From Verrucomicrobiota bacterium (GTDB taxonomy: Bacteria; Verrucomicrobiota; Verrucomicrobiia; CAIQCK01): a stretch of 64,000 nucleotides of DNA. A program made the translations under genes and the position numbers. The notes under the pieces are model-generated. The model was not told the DNA's origin, did no database searches, and saw only the letters and a list, made by a program, of their open reading frames with translations. The stretch's first letter is position 1. Each line of letters opens with the position of its first letter. The stretch is taken from NCBI GenBank assembly GCA_016222825.1, contig JACRQF010000009.1, forward strand, positions 992,001 through 1,056,000, read 5' to 3'. Shown piece by piece: positions 8,940 through 16,771 of the stretch.

Positions 8940-9060
8940 AACGGGGCTGCGCCCTGCATCTGAAACTCTCAACTTTTCACTCTGCACTCTTCACTGGCCG
9001 CGTCCTCCTCGCCGCCCAATCCTCGCGCAAGGTCCCGATCCAGTGCGCCGCCGTCAGTCT

Positions 9061-9422
9061 TTAGATCGGGATTCGGCAGGAGGAGTGGAGGGAGGAAAGG
9101 CTTGTCTGGCCTGTTTGATTGAACGTGCGGTTCCACTGGCCGCTGACCCACGGAACCAGACTCGCCGGCACATCGGAATTCAGATCGGCCAGGCTGTCAT
9201 CCAATGCGGCGTAGCGCACAGTCTCGCCGTCCAACATGTCGAGCGAGCGGCTGCCGCTGACGATGACCAGAACGGCTTTGGTTTCCTTCCCGCCATCGCG
9301 GAACGTCGTGAGGATGTCCGCGTATTTGACGAGCACGACGCGCTGGACTGCGACCAGCCAACGGTTGCCCCGGCTACTGTCAGGAAGGTGACGACATGGA
9401 AAACGGCACAAGTTGTTTTCAT
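9061..9422 (-). pseudogene. remnant of a small secreted protein, apparently frameshifted
   Basis: On the minus strand the ATG at 9422 opens a convincing signal peptide (MKTTCAVFHVVTFLTVAGA), but that frame degenerates after about 25 codons. A neighbouring frame then reads a well-behaved, balanced sequence (RVVLVKYADILTTFRDGGKE and on to a stop at 9061). The simplest explanation is a frameshift near 9350 in a secreted protein of about 120 residues. I do not recognise the family, and a chance arrangement is possible. The remainder of 8940-9491 shows nothing else. Confidence 0.35.
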
Positions 9423-9491
9423 AAGGTTGAACTTCCGGTTATTTGCCGGACGCGACGTGCCCGGAGGCATAAACCAGAACCAGCCTGAGTT

Positions 9492-10190
9492 CTAGCGACC
9501 TGCGTCCGCGACGCTTGATTGTGTCTGGCACATCCTTCCAAAGAGGAGACTCTGCCACCCTGCCCATGCCGCCAGAAGAAGCACGAATAATTTCTGCATG
9601 AGCGGCAGCGCAGGACGACTGGAAATGATTCCCTTTGAAGCCAGTGCCCAAAACACTCCCTGGGCCGCACCGGCCGCCACAACGACCGTCAACCACCCGG
9701 CCTTTGACTTCGTGCTTTCGAATTCCTGGCACGACCCAAACAGACACAAGCCGAAACAGGCCACTCCGAACGCAATCACTGCATACGTCATCAGGTTGTG
9801 AAGGTGTGGGACGATGTTATAGGGAGTCAGGCCTATGCCAGCCATGGCCAGGCCCATCGTCAGACCGCAATTCCGCAGAGCCGTTCTTGCCATCGGTCGG
9901 GTGAGGAACGTGGCCCTTGCTTTCCAGAACATCACCAGAATGGTCCCGGCCATGATGAGCGTTCCGTTGAAGATGACACAGGAAACCGTGTTGTCTGACA
10001 GACTCGTCCGCGTCTTGCCCATCGCGCTGAGGAAATGTTTCCCAAACGAATACCCTCGCTGTATCCCGCGGTCTTCACCCGGAAACCACAACATCGCCGC
10101 CAGCATGAGAACACAGGTCGCGATGATTCCAGCCCACGTCCAAGTGCGCGTCCGCAAGACCTGCCTTCGTTGTTGCTCCGTCAACGTCAT
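9492..10190 (-). CDS. multi-pass membrane protein (DUF998-like)
   Basis: A 232-residue integral membrane protein with about six hydrophobic helices, beginning near residues 18-35 and ending near 205-220. The pattern of alternating helices with short loops, including TPYNIVPHLHNLMTYAVIAFG, resembles DUF998/Frag1-type proteins of unknown function. The ATG at 10190 is preferred; the frame stays open upstream to a second ATG at 10316, whose first 13 codons are a copy of a Tat leader and are not part of this fold. GC content is lower than in neighbouring genes. Confidence 0.6.
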   Translation of the reverse strand: MTLTEQQRRQVLRTRTWTWAGIIATCVLMLAAMLWFPGEDRGIQRGYSFGKHFLSAMGKTRTSLSDNTVSCVIFNGTLIMAGTILVMFWKARATFLTRPMARTALRNCGLTMGLAMAGIGLTPYNIVPHLHNLMTYAVIAFGVACFGLCLFGSCQEFESTKSKAGWLTVVVAAGAAQGVFWALASKGIISSRPALPLMQKLFVLLLAAWAGWQSLLFGRMCQTQSSVADAGR

Positions 10191-10277
10191 AAGGGGACCG
10201 GCGCCATCTTCACACAAATCACAAACTCTCCGCAAGACAGGCTTGCCTGGGAAAACTCGCCGTGTCGTGCATCGCGT

Positions 10278-10316
10278 CCGACGGCCGGGCCTGTGGGGAA
10301 ACTCAGCGGGTTTCAT
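10278..10316 (-). pseudogene. 13-codon Tat-leader fragment
   Basis: The minus strand from ATG 10316 reads MK..EFPHRPGRR, matching the opening of the Gfo/Idh/MocA gene at 6885 (MK..ESPHRPGRR) at both protein and DNA level, including CCCCACAGGCCCGG. Similarity stops right after the twin arginines. It is a short orphan leader upstream of the membrane protein. The rest of 10191-10494 holds nothing recognisable. Confidence 0.5.
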
Positions 10317-10494
10317 GATGACTGACCTGACTTGTTTTTGAACCGTTTGGGAGTTGGTCCGTTGCTGGAGTTGAGTTGCCTGATTACTCCCTTATTGTCC
10401 ATCGCTGGCGCAGCGAGGGCGTAGCCCGACCAAAGCGGGTGATGAATCTTGTTGTGCAGCAGATCGGCGCAAACGTGTTAGCCTCGGCTCACCC

Positions 10495-11421
10495 ATGATT
10501 ACCAAACTCTGTTCTGTTGTAGCGTTCAGTCTGGTCTTTGTGCTGGAAGGAGTTTCCCCCGCGTTCGCCGCCGAACGGCTGCCGAGTTTCGCCAATGTCT
10601 CCTACGGCCCGCACACCAACCAACTGCTCGACGTTTACCTCCCGCCGGGCGACGGCCCATTCGGCGTGCTGGTGTGTTACGGCGCGATCTGGGTTTCCAA
10701 CAAAAACGTGCCCGGTCACGGTTTCAACGTTTTGTTCCCAAAGCAAATCGCCATGATTGCAGTGCAAACCCGCGGCATGAACCTCGCCGTCAGCGAGAAG
10801 ACCAGTCCGCCGATTTCCTACGTCTTGAGCGACGCCCGCCGCGCGCTCAAGTTCATCCAACTCCACGCCAAGGAATGGAAACTCGACCCGAACCGCATCG
10901 GCACCTTCGGCGGATCGCAGGCCACCATTCCGTCGTTCTACGCCGCGCTCACCGCCGCCAATGCCGACGCCAACTCGTCGGACCCCGTCGAGCGCGAATC
11001 GGTCAAGGTCAAGGCGATCGGTTTCTGGCGCGGGCCGGGCAGCATTGATCCCAAGCGCCTGATGGAGTGGAATCCCGACGTGGAGTGGGGCGCGCCGGCT
11101 TGGGGAGGCAGCGTGGCGGACACGTTGAAGAGACACGATGAACTGCTTCCCGTGATCTCAAAATGGTCGCCGGAATATTTCGTGACGAAGGACACGCCGC
11201 CGATGTTCATCGAGAATGAATGGGGCCTGACCAAGCCCGACGACCCCAAGATCACCATGGCCAACTACCAGACGCATTCGCCGCTCTGGGGCATCGGGCT
11301 GAAGAAATACGTCGAGCGGTTCGGCGTGACTTGCTATCAAAAATATCTTGGTCACCCGTCGGAGAAATACAACGACCTCTGGGATTTCCTGGTCAAGCGG
11401 CTGCAGGCAGTGCCGGAGTAG
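10495..11421 (+). CDS. secreted alpha/beta-hydrolase, esterase-like
   Basis: A 308-residue protein with a signal peptide (about 1-25, ending AFAA) and an alpha/beta-hydrolase fold. The start YLPPGDGPFGVLVCYGA fits the first strands and oxyanion region of the acetylxylan-esterase/BD-FAE type lipase family. GGSQA (about 142-146) is the nucleophile elbow, with Ala in place of the final Gly of GxSxG, and GHPSEKYND near the end supplies a likely catalytic His. It presumably removes ester groups from glycans or lipids in the periplasm. It stands alone, with no cotranscribed partner. Confidence 0.7.
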   Translation: MITKLCSVVAFSLVFVLEGVSPAFAAERLPSFANVSYGPHTNQLLDVYLPPGDGPFGVLVCYGAIWVSNKNVPGHGFNVLFPKQIAMIAVQTRGMNLAVSEKTSPPISYVLSDARRALKFIQLHAKEWKLDPNRIGTFGGSQATIPSFYAALTAANADANSSDPVERESVKVKAIGFWRGPGSIDPKRLMEWNPDVEWGAPAWGGSVADTLKRHDELLPVISKWSPEYFVTKDTPPMFIENEWGLTKPDDPKITMANYQTHSPLWGIGLKKYVERFGVTCYQKYLGHPSEKYNDLWDFLVKRLQAVPE

Positions 11422-11490
11422 CCGTCATCGGCGGCTGGCCGGATCCCATCAACCACGACAGCTTCTCCGCCACGAGCCGGCTGTTTTGAA

Positions 11491-11519
11491 TTGCGCCTCC
11501 CGCATCACTAACCCAGAGT
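11491..11519 (+). promoter_or_regulatory. candidate promoter for the YebC gene
   Basis: TTGCGC (11491-11496), 17-nt spacer, CAGAGT (11514-11519), with the ATG at 11529 only 9 nt later and no Shine-Dalgarno. Same geometry as several other genes here. Confidence 0.35.
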
Positions 11520-11528
11520 AATCTGATT

Positions 11529-12251
11529 ATGGGTGCTCAATGGAAACAGTCCGGGCGCGAAGCCAGCGCGCAGAAAAAAGGCCAGATGGTCGTCAAGATC
11601 GTCCGGGAAATCATGGTCGCCGTCAAACAGGGCGGACCAGACCCCGACCTCAATGCCCGTCTGGCCGTCGCGGTGGAAAAAGCCCGCAAAGCCTCCGTCT
11701 ATCGCGACACCATCGAGCGCGCCATCAAGAAGGGCGCGGGCCAGACCGAAGACAAAGTGAACTTCGAATTGGTCACCTACGAGGGCTTCGCGCCGCACAA
11801 GGTGCCCGTCATCGTTGAGTGCCTCACCGACAACCGCAACCGCACTGCGCCGGAAATCCGCAACATTTTCCGCACCGGCACGCTCGGCCAGCCCGGCAGC
11901 GTCAGCTTCTTCTTCAACCACCTCGGCGTGGTCGAAGCCAGCCACGCCGACCCGCAGCGCGACGCCGAGAGCGATGCCATCGAAGCCGGCGCGCAGGAGA
12001 TCGAGCCGCTGGAAGCCGACGAAGTGCCCGCGGGTCACAAAGGCGCGCGCTTTCTGGCCGACATCAAGGATCTCGATACGGTCACGAAGGCCTTGAAGGC
12101 CGCCGGCTGGACCGTCAGTGCGTCAGAGATCCGTTATCTGGCCAAGAGCTTTCCCGAACTTGGCGAGGCGCAACGCAAGGAGGTTGCCGACTTCCTCAAC
12201 GCGCTGGACGATCACGACGACGTGCATCGGGTCTATGCGGCGATCAAGTAA
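11529..12251 (+). CDS. yebC: YebC/PmpR family regulator (TACO1-like)
   Basis: A 240-residue cytosolic protein matching the YebC/PmpR/TACO1 family over its full length, the usual size. Seen: an N-terminal helical domain with NARLAVAVEKAR and IERAIKKGAGQ, the central YEGFAP..VPVIVECLTDN segment and NRTAPEIRNIF, and a C-terminal ferredoxin-like domain. Members bind DNA as transcriptional regulators or act at the ribosome to relieve stalling at proline-rich stretches. The usual N-terminal 'GHSKW' is replaced by GAQWKQSG, as in some divergent members. No ruvC or other partner lies nearby. Confidence 0.88.
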   Translation: MGAQWKQSGREASAQKKGQMVVKIVREIMVAVKQGGPDPDLNARLAVAVEKARKASVYRDTIERAIKKGAGQTEDKVNFELVTYEGFAPHKVPVIVECLTDNRNRTAPEIRNIFRTGTLGQPGSVSFFFNHLGVVEASHADPQRDAESDAIEAGAQEIEPLEADEVPAGHKGARFLADIKDLDTVTKALKAAGWTVSASEIRYLAKSFPELGEAQRKEVADFLNALDDHDDVHRVYAAIK

Positions 12252-12289
12252 GGAATCGCGCACAGTGCTGACCACAGTTGGGCAAAGCC

Positions 12290-12700
12290 GAACCACTGGG
12301 CTGGCCAACCAGACGAACCACACCACCGGTCGGCGGAGCCTTTCATCCAGCCAGTGGAACCGTCTTATCGGCTGGTGGAGCCTTTCGTCCAGCCGGTGGA
12401 GCCGTTCCACCGACCGGTGGGACGAAGAAACTGGCTGGTGGAACCCTTCCACCAGTCAGCGGGACCGTTCCATCAGCCGGTGGAACCGTCCGTCCAGCCA
12501 GTGGAACCCTTCCACCGACCGATGGAACGAAGGAACCGACCGGTAAAATCCTTCCGCGAGATGGTGGAATCCTTCCACCGGAACGTGGAATCCTCCCACC
12601 AGCCGGTGGGGTCGTTCCACCAGCTAGTGGAACCGTTCCACCGGTCGATGGAACGATGCCACCAGTCGGTTTTGAAGCTCCAACGACCGGTTTAACGGTC
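12290..12700. repeat. degenerate 21-nt palindromic tandem repeat array
   Basis: About twenty imperfect copies of a 21-nt unit built around GGTGGAACCGTTCCACC. Each unit is itself nearly palindromic, so both strands carry the same pattern, and both can be read as a heptad close to GGTVPPA. The open frames that cross it (12278-12718 plus; 12343-12702 minus) are products of the repeat and not convincing genes. It fills most of the 578-bp gap between yebC and the leader remnant. Confidence 0.8.
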
Positions 12701-12829
12701 AAAAAACCAGCGTTTTAGGAGATTTCCCCCTGCCAAACGTCCAAAACAGGTCAAAAACCGGTTTCCCCAAGATGACAGGCCATATCCGCAGCAATTTCCC
12801 AGTTTCCCGGAGCTAATCAATACCGGTCA

Positions 12830-12964
12830 TCAGCGCGCCGCAGCACCGAACACCCGCGCAGGCAGCACCAGCGGCGCGACAATCAATCCCGTGCCGGCGA
12901 GAGCGACACGCTTGAGGAACGCCCGACGACCGGGCCTGTGGGGAGATTCAGAGCGATTCATCAT
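12830..12964 (-). pseudogene. orphan Tat-leader remnant of a Gfo/Idh/MocA-type gene
   Basis: From ATG 12964/12961 the minus strand encodes 44 residues closely matching the Tat signal of the Gfo/Idh/MocA protein at 6885: SESPHRPGRRAFLKRVAL, then a hydrophobic stretch and LPARVFGA. It stops at a double TGA (12832-12827) exactly where the mature protein should begin. DNA identity is high, so the duplication or deletion is recent. It starts 3 bp after the stop of the upstream membrane protein. Confidence 0.75.
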
Positions 12965-12967
12965 GGC

Positions 12968-14167
12968 TCAATCCGATTGACTGCGCGTTTTGGTTGAGCG
13001 TGTTGAAGGCGACCGCATAAGCCTTCTGAGTTCTCTGTTCAGGTCATCCCTGCGCTTCTTAAGAGATTCCAACTTCTCCGCTGTGCCGAGATTGTCGGAT
13101 TCATCTTGTCCCAAGAACACATGCAATGTGTGGAGATCCTCGGAATCTTGTTTGCTCCAAGTCTTGTTTTGGAAATGCCACGTGAGGTGTTTGATCGGGT
13201 CTTCCAAGAAAATGAGAAAACCAGCCACAGACGCAAATATCTGCGGATGTGTGACGATCCCTTTGTCAAATGCTGTCTTGATGACGTCCAAATGCCGCAG
13301 TGCAATGAAATTTCCTCTTCCATGGACTTCGGATGCGCGAATGGCATCCATTGGCGACTCGGCGAACTGTTTATCTAACCTCCGAAGAACTGGGTTCATC
13401 GGCACTGAACGACTGGGAGTTATGTATAACGTGATCGAGCGCGGTGATCCAAGTGGCATTTCCTGCCTCACCCGATTGGTTACCCTTTGGTCTGCTATCC
13501 GGGTGATCCACTGATACTGCAAGACAAGTCCGGGCCTTCCATCATAAGCACCTGTCGGCCCGACTTGTCCCGTGGCGTTGTCTTGATTGTGCTCATTATG
13601 GATGGAGGCGGTAAACTCCCCCATGATTCTTACGCTTATTCGGCCTTCACTGTCGGCGCGTTTGGTTGCGACGGTTCTACCTTTGGCCACCGAGTGAAAA
13701 TCCACCAAAGCGTTTGGCACAGGCACGTCTGAAGCGTCTTTCACGAAAAGAATCCATTCGTCCGTGCGGCCAGAATAAATCCCAATTTCTGCTCCGATGC
13801 AGACGAACGCATAAATGAGGATTGCGGGTCCAATGAGCGTCGCCCGGAACATTTCTTTGGGTGGTCGCAGCAAATAGCTAAACACCAAAACGATGACCCA
13901 GAGGAGAAAACCGGGAAGGGCAAAGATAAGTTCCAAGCCCTCTAGAGTTCCGGGGCGATTAAACTTCGGGAGTAACTCCAATGTTCTAGCACCATACACA
14001 AAAGCGTAAAGCAATGCGGTTGCCGGAACAGGAAACCACACAAAGAAGCTCCAACGTTGTTTGCGGAAGATGAATGCGGCAGTGAGCGCGGCCGCCCCTG
14101 CCAACACGATGAACAACACCACCTGCGGGTTGAAGAACGACTCGTGCATTAAAAGTGGCGTGTCCAA
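12968..14167 (-). CDS. hypothetical membrane protein with extramembrane C-terminal domain
   Basis: A 399-residue protein I do not recognise. Four hydrophobic helices lie in the first 130 residues. They are followed by a beta-rich segment (DEWILFVKDASDVPVPNALVD...) that looks like a carboxypeptidase-regulatory/Ig-type fold, and a charged, helical, coiled-coil-prone C-terminus with a long Lys/Arg-rich end. The likely start is TTG at 14167, preceded by GAGGAGGG at 9 nt; an ATG at 14149 lacks a ribosome site. GC content is clearly lower than the surroundings, suggesting transfer. Confidence 0.6.
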   Translation of the reverse strand: MDTPLLMHESFFNPQVVLFIVLAGAAALTAAFIFRKQRWSFFVWFPVPATALLYAFVYGARTLELLPKFNRPGTLEGLELIFALPGFLLWVIVLVFSYLLRPPKEMFRATLIGPAILIYAFVCIGAEIGIYSGRTDEWILFVKDASDVPVPNALVDFHSVAKGRTVATKRADSEGRISVRIMGEFTASIHNEHNQDNATGQVGPTGAYDGRPGLVLQYQWITRIADQRVTNRVRQEMPLGSPRSITLYITPSRSVPMNPVLRRLDKQFAESPMDAIRASEVHGRGNFIALRHLDVIKTAFDKGIVTHPQIFASVAGFLIFLEDPIKHLTWHFQNKTWSKQDSEDLHTLHVFLGQDESDNLGTAEKLESLKKRRDDLNRELRRLMRSPSTRSTKTRSQSD

Positions 14168-14220
14168 AAACCGTGTCCCTCCTCTCTATTTCAGAAACCA
14201 ATGGTGCTTTGCGAACATCC

Positions 14221-16719
14221 TCATTCCCTCATCCTCCATTCCAGAATCCCGCCGGAGAATTTGGGCTGGAGTTGGACTTCGAGGCGCAGGGCGGTGGTGG
14301 TGACGGGGGTGAAGGTGACGCGGTTGAATTGGTCGCGCTTGACGCCGTAGTTGTCGCAGGGCGTCACCGGAAAGCCCGTCAGTTGGGCGGCGGCGACGGG
14401 CTTCCACTCTGAGCCGTCCTTGTAGAGCAGCCGCCAGCTTTGCGGGACGCGGCAGCCACCTTTGCCGGTGTCGTCGAACCAATAGACTTCGGCGGCGGAG
14501 AACTTCGTCGGTTTGTCGAAGGCGCGCTCGACCCACTCGGCGGTGCCTTTGTGGTCCCACCACGTCATGCGCGGGATGGAGTGGTCGTTGGAGTTCTTCG
14601 GCAACTGACCGTCGAAGCACGCCTCGACGCTGTCCGACGGGAAACAATACGATGCCGACCACGGCTCCGGCGGCGCGGGCTTGGTGCGGAACCAGACGGT
14701 CATCTCATTCGGCCCGCGGTTCTCCCAGAGGCAATACGGAATCAGCGTCATCTCGGTGGGGTGAGACTCTGTCGAGTCTTCGCCCCTTCTAGGCACGGGC
14801 TTCGAGTTGACCAATGTGACGCCGAAACCGTCATTAGTCATCCATTGCTGCACCATTTTCACAGTGACGATGCCGCCGAACAGATCGCGCCGCTCCTGTG
14901 TCTCGAACCGCACGTCCGCGCCGGGCACTCTGGCGAGCACCTTGCCGGCGCGGCTTTCGCCCTGAACGCTTTCGGGGTTGTCGGCGCCCTCGGCGCAATA
15001 GACCAGCGGGCCGCGCTCGACGGCGAATTGATCCGCGTCGGCCTTCACGGATGGATGCGCGACGACGCGGCGCACGGGCATGGGGAGTTCCAGCGTCACG
15101 GTGTCGCCGGGTTGCCAGGTGCGCTTGATCTGGGCGAAACCTTTCTTCAGCGAGAGCGTGACGGGCTTGCCGTTGACGGCGAGTTTTATCGTCTCGCGGT
15201 TGGAGGTCGTCATGACCGCGTCGTCGTAGCGGTAGAGGTCGCCCGGCACCGGCGCGTTGCGGGCCCAGCCGGGGATGCGGACGTTGAGGGTGAACGCGGC
15301 CTTTTTCTCCGGCGTGACGGTGAAGGCGACCTTGCCGTCGTAGGGATAGCGGGTCTGCTGGCTCAGCTCGACGGCGGTCTTGCCGAGTTTGAGTTTGCCG
15401 GTGCCGCCGATGAAGAGGTTGACGAACACGTCGCTGCCGCGCGTGGCGTAGATGTAGCCGGGGATGGACGGGATGAAGCGCACGACGTTGACGGGGCAGC
15501 AGGCGGTGCCGAACCACGGGCTGCGCTTGTAGCGCGCGTCGCTGGCGAGCGGGTTCGGGTAGAAGAACTCGCTGCCGGTGAGCGCGACGCCGGAGAGGAA
15601 GCCGTTGTAGATGATGCGCTCGAGCACGTCGAGGTAGCGCGCGTCGCCGTGGAGCAGGAACATGCGCTCGTTCCAGAGGGCGTTGGCGATGGCGGCGCAG
15701 GTCTCGTTGTAGGCGGTCTTGTTCGGCAACTCGTAGTTCGCGCCGAACGCCTCGCCGTGCCGCGTCGCGCCGATGCCGCCGGTGAGGTAGAGCTTCTTGA
15801 AGACGACGTTCTCCCAAAGCCGGTCAATGGCGGCGATGAGCTTCTTGTCGCCGGTGAGCGCGGCGACGTCGGCGACGCCGGCATAGTAGTAGGCCGCGCG
15901 CACGGCGTGGCCGACGGCCTCGTCCTGCTCGTAAATGGGCTTGTGGTCCTGCTGGTTCGGGCCGCGGAGCTTGTGCGTGTCGGCCCGGCCGCGCAACTCG
16001 ACGTAGAACTTGGCTAGGTCGAGGTAACGCTGCTGGCCGGTGACGCGGTAGAGTTTGCAGAGACCGATCTCGATCTCCTGGTGGCCGGGCGGTTCCTTGA
16101 GCTGGTCTTTGCCGGGGCCGAACGTCTTGCAAAGCATGTCGGCGTTCTTGGTGGCCACGTCGAGCAACGAGCGCTTGCCGGTGGCTTGGAAGTGCGCAAC
16201 GGCGGCTTCGTAGAGATGGCCGACGTTGTAGAGTTCGTGGCTTGCGCCGAGATTCGTCCAGCGTTGCGGGGCGGACATCTTCGGCATCTTCTCCGGCGTG
16301 AACAGCCGGCGCGCGGTGTAGAGGTAGCCGTCCGGCTCCTGCGCCGCGGCGATCTTGGCGATGAGGTCGTCGAGATACTTGTCGAGCTTCGGGTCCGGCG
16401 CGAGCGCGAGCGAGTAAGCCGCGCCTTCGATGACTTTGTAAACGTCGGAGTCGTCGTAGGGAATGCCGCGGAACTCGCCCTTCATCAGCCCGGCGGCCTT
16501 GGCGAAGTTGTCAATGCGCCCGGTCTCCTCGCATCGCTGGAAGTCATACCAGACCGTGACGGCGCGGTTGGTCTCCATGCGCGGCGACCAGAACGAGTCC
16601 TGCACATGCACGGCCGTGAACGGCACGGGCTGGATCGGGTAATCCTTGGGCGGCGCGGCGGCGGTAGCGACGAGGCTGAGGGCGAAGACGGAAGCGACGG
16701 AGGCGGCGATTCGTTTCAT
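14221..16719 (-). CDS. secreted GH127 beta-L-arabinofuranosidase
   Basis: An 832-residue secreted enzyme of family GH127 (DUF1680), which removes beta-L-arabinofuranose from glycans. It has a signal peptide (1-22), an (alpha/alpha)6-barrel core, and the zinc/catalytic set seen in HypBA1: E339 and C341 in YNETC, and the C407-C408 pair in GTACCPVN, one cysteine of which serves as nucleophile. A C-terminal beta-sandwich and a discoidin-like module (about 700-830) follow. It begins 52 bp after the nucleotidyltransferase-kinase fusion gene, in the same direction, so release and activation of the sugar may be linked. Confidence 0.88.
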   Translation of the reverse strand: MKRIAASVASVFALSLVATAAAPPKDYPIQPVPFTAVHVQDSFWSPRMETNRAVTVWYDFQRCEETGRIDNFAKAAGLMKGEFRGIPYDDSDVYKVIEGAAYSLALAPDPKLDKYLDDLIAKIAAAQEPDGYLYTARRLFTPEKMPKMSAPQRWTNLGASHELYNVGHLYEAAVAHFQATGKRSLLDVATKNADMLCKTFGPGKDQLKEPPGHQEIEIGLCKLYRVTGQQRYLDLAKFYVELRGRADTHKLRGPNQQDHKPIYEQDEAVGHAVRAAYYYAGVADVAALTGDKKLIAAIDRLWENVVFKKLYLTGGIGATRHGEAFGANYELPNKTAYNETCAAIANALWNERMFLLHGDARYLDVLERIIYNGFLSGVALTGSEFFYPNPLASDARYKRSPWFGTACCPVNVVRFIPSIPGYIYATRGSDVFVNLFIGGTGKLKLGKTAVELSQQTRYPYDGKVAFTVTPEKKAAFTLNVRIPGWARNAPVPGDLYRYDDAVMTTSNRETIKLAVNGKPVTLSLKKGFAQIKRTWQPGDTVTLELPMPVRRVVAHPSVKADADQFAVERGPLVYCAEGADNPESVQGESRAGKVLARVPGADVRFETQERRDLFGGIVTVKMVQQWMTNDGFGVTLVNSKPVPRRGEDSTESHPTEMTLIPYCLWENRGPNEMTVWFRTKPAPPEPWSASYCFPSDSVEACFDGQLPKNSNDHSIPRMTWWDHKGTAEWVERAFDKPTKFSAAEVYWFDDTGKGGCRVPQSWRLLYKDGSEWKPVAAAQLTGFPVTPCDNYGVKRDQFNRVTFTPVTTTALRLEVQLQPKFSGGILEWRMRE

Positions 16720-16771
16720 GCCGCGAGTGTGGCGAACTCCGCCTCAAATTCAAACCCGAAGTTCGCTGCAA

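Noticed and set aside
10380..10470. Terminator or riboswitch before the esterase gene
   Set aside because: Only a weak TCGCTG..CAGCGA stem is present, with no U-tract and no known aptamer pattern.
12290..12700. CRISPR array
   Set aside because: Units are tandem, degenerate and without unique spacers; no cas gene is present.
12278..12718. Plus-strand heptad-repeat protein
   Set aside because: The frame is a by-product of the 21-nt palindromic array; the opposite strand gives the same heptad, and no ribosome site or conserved end is seen.
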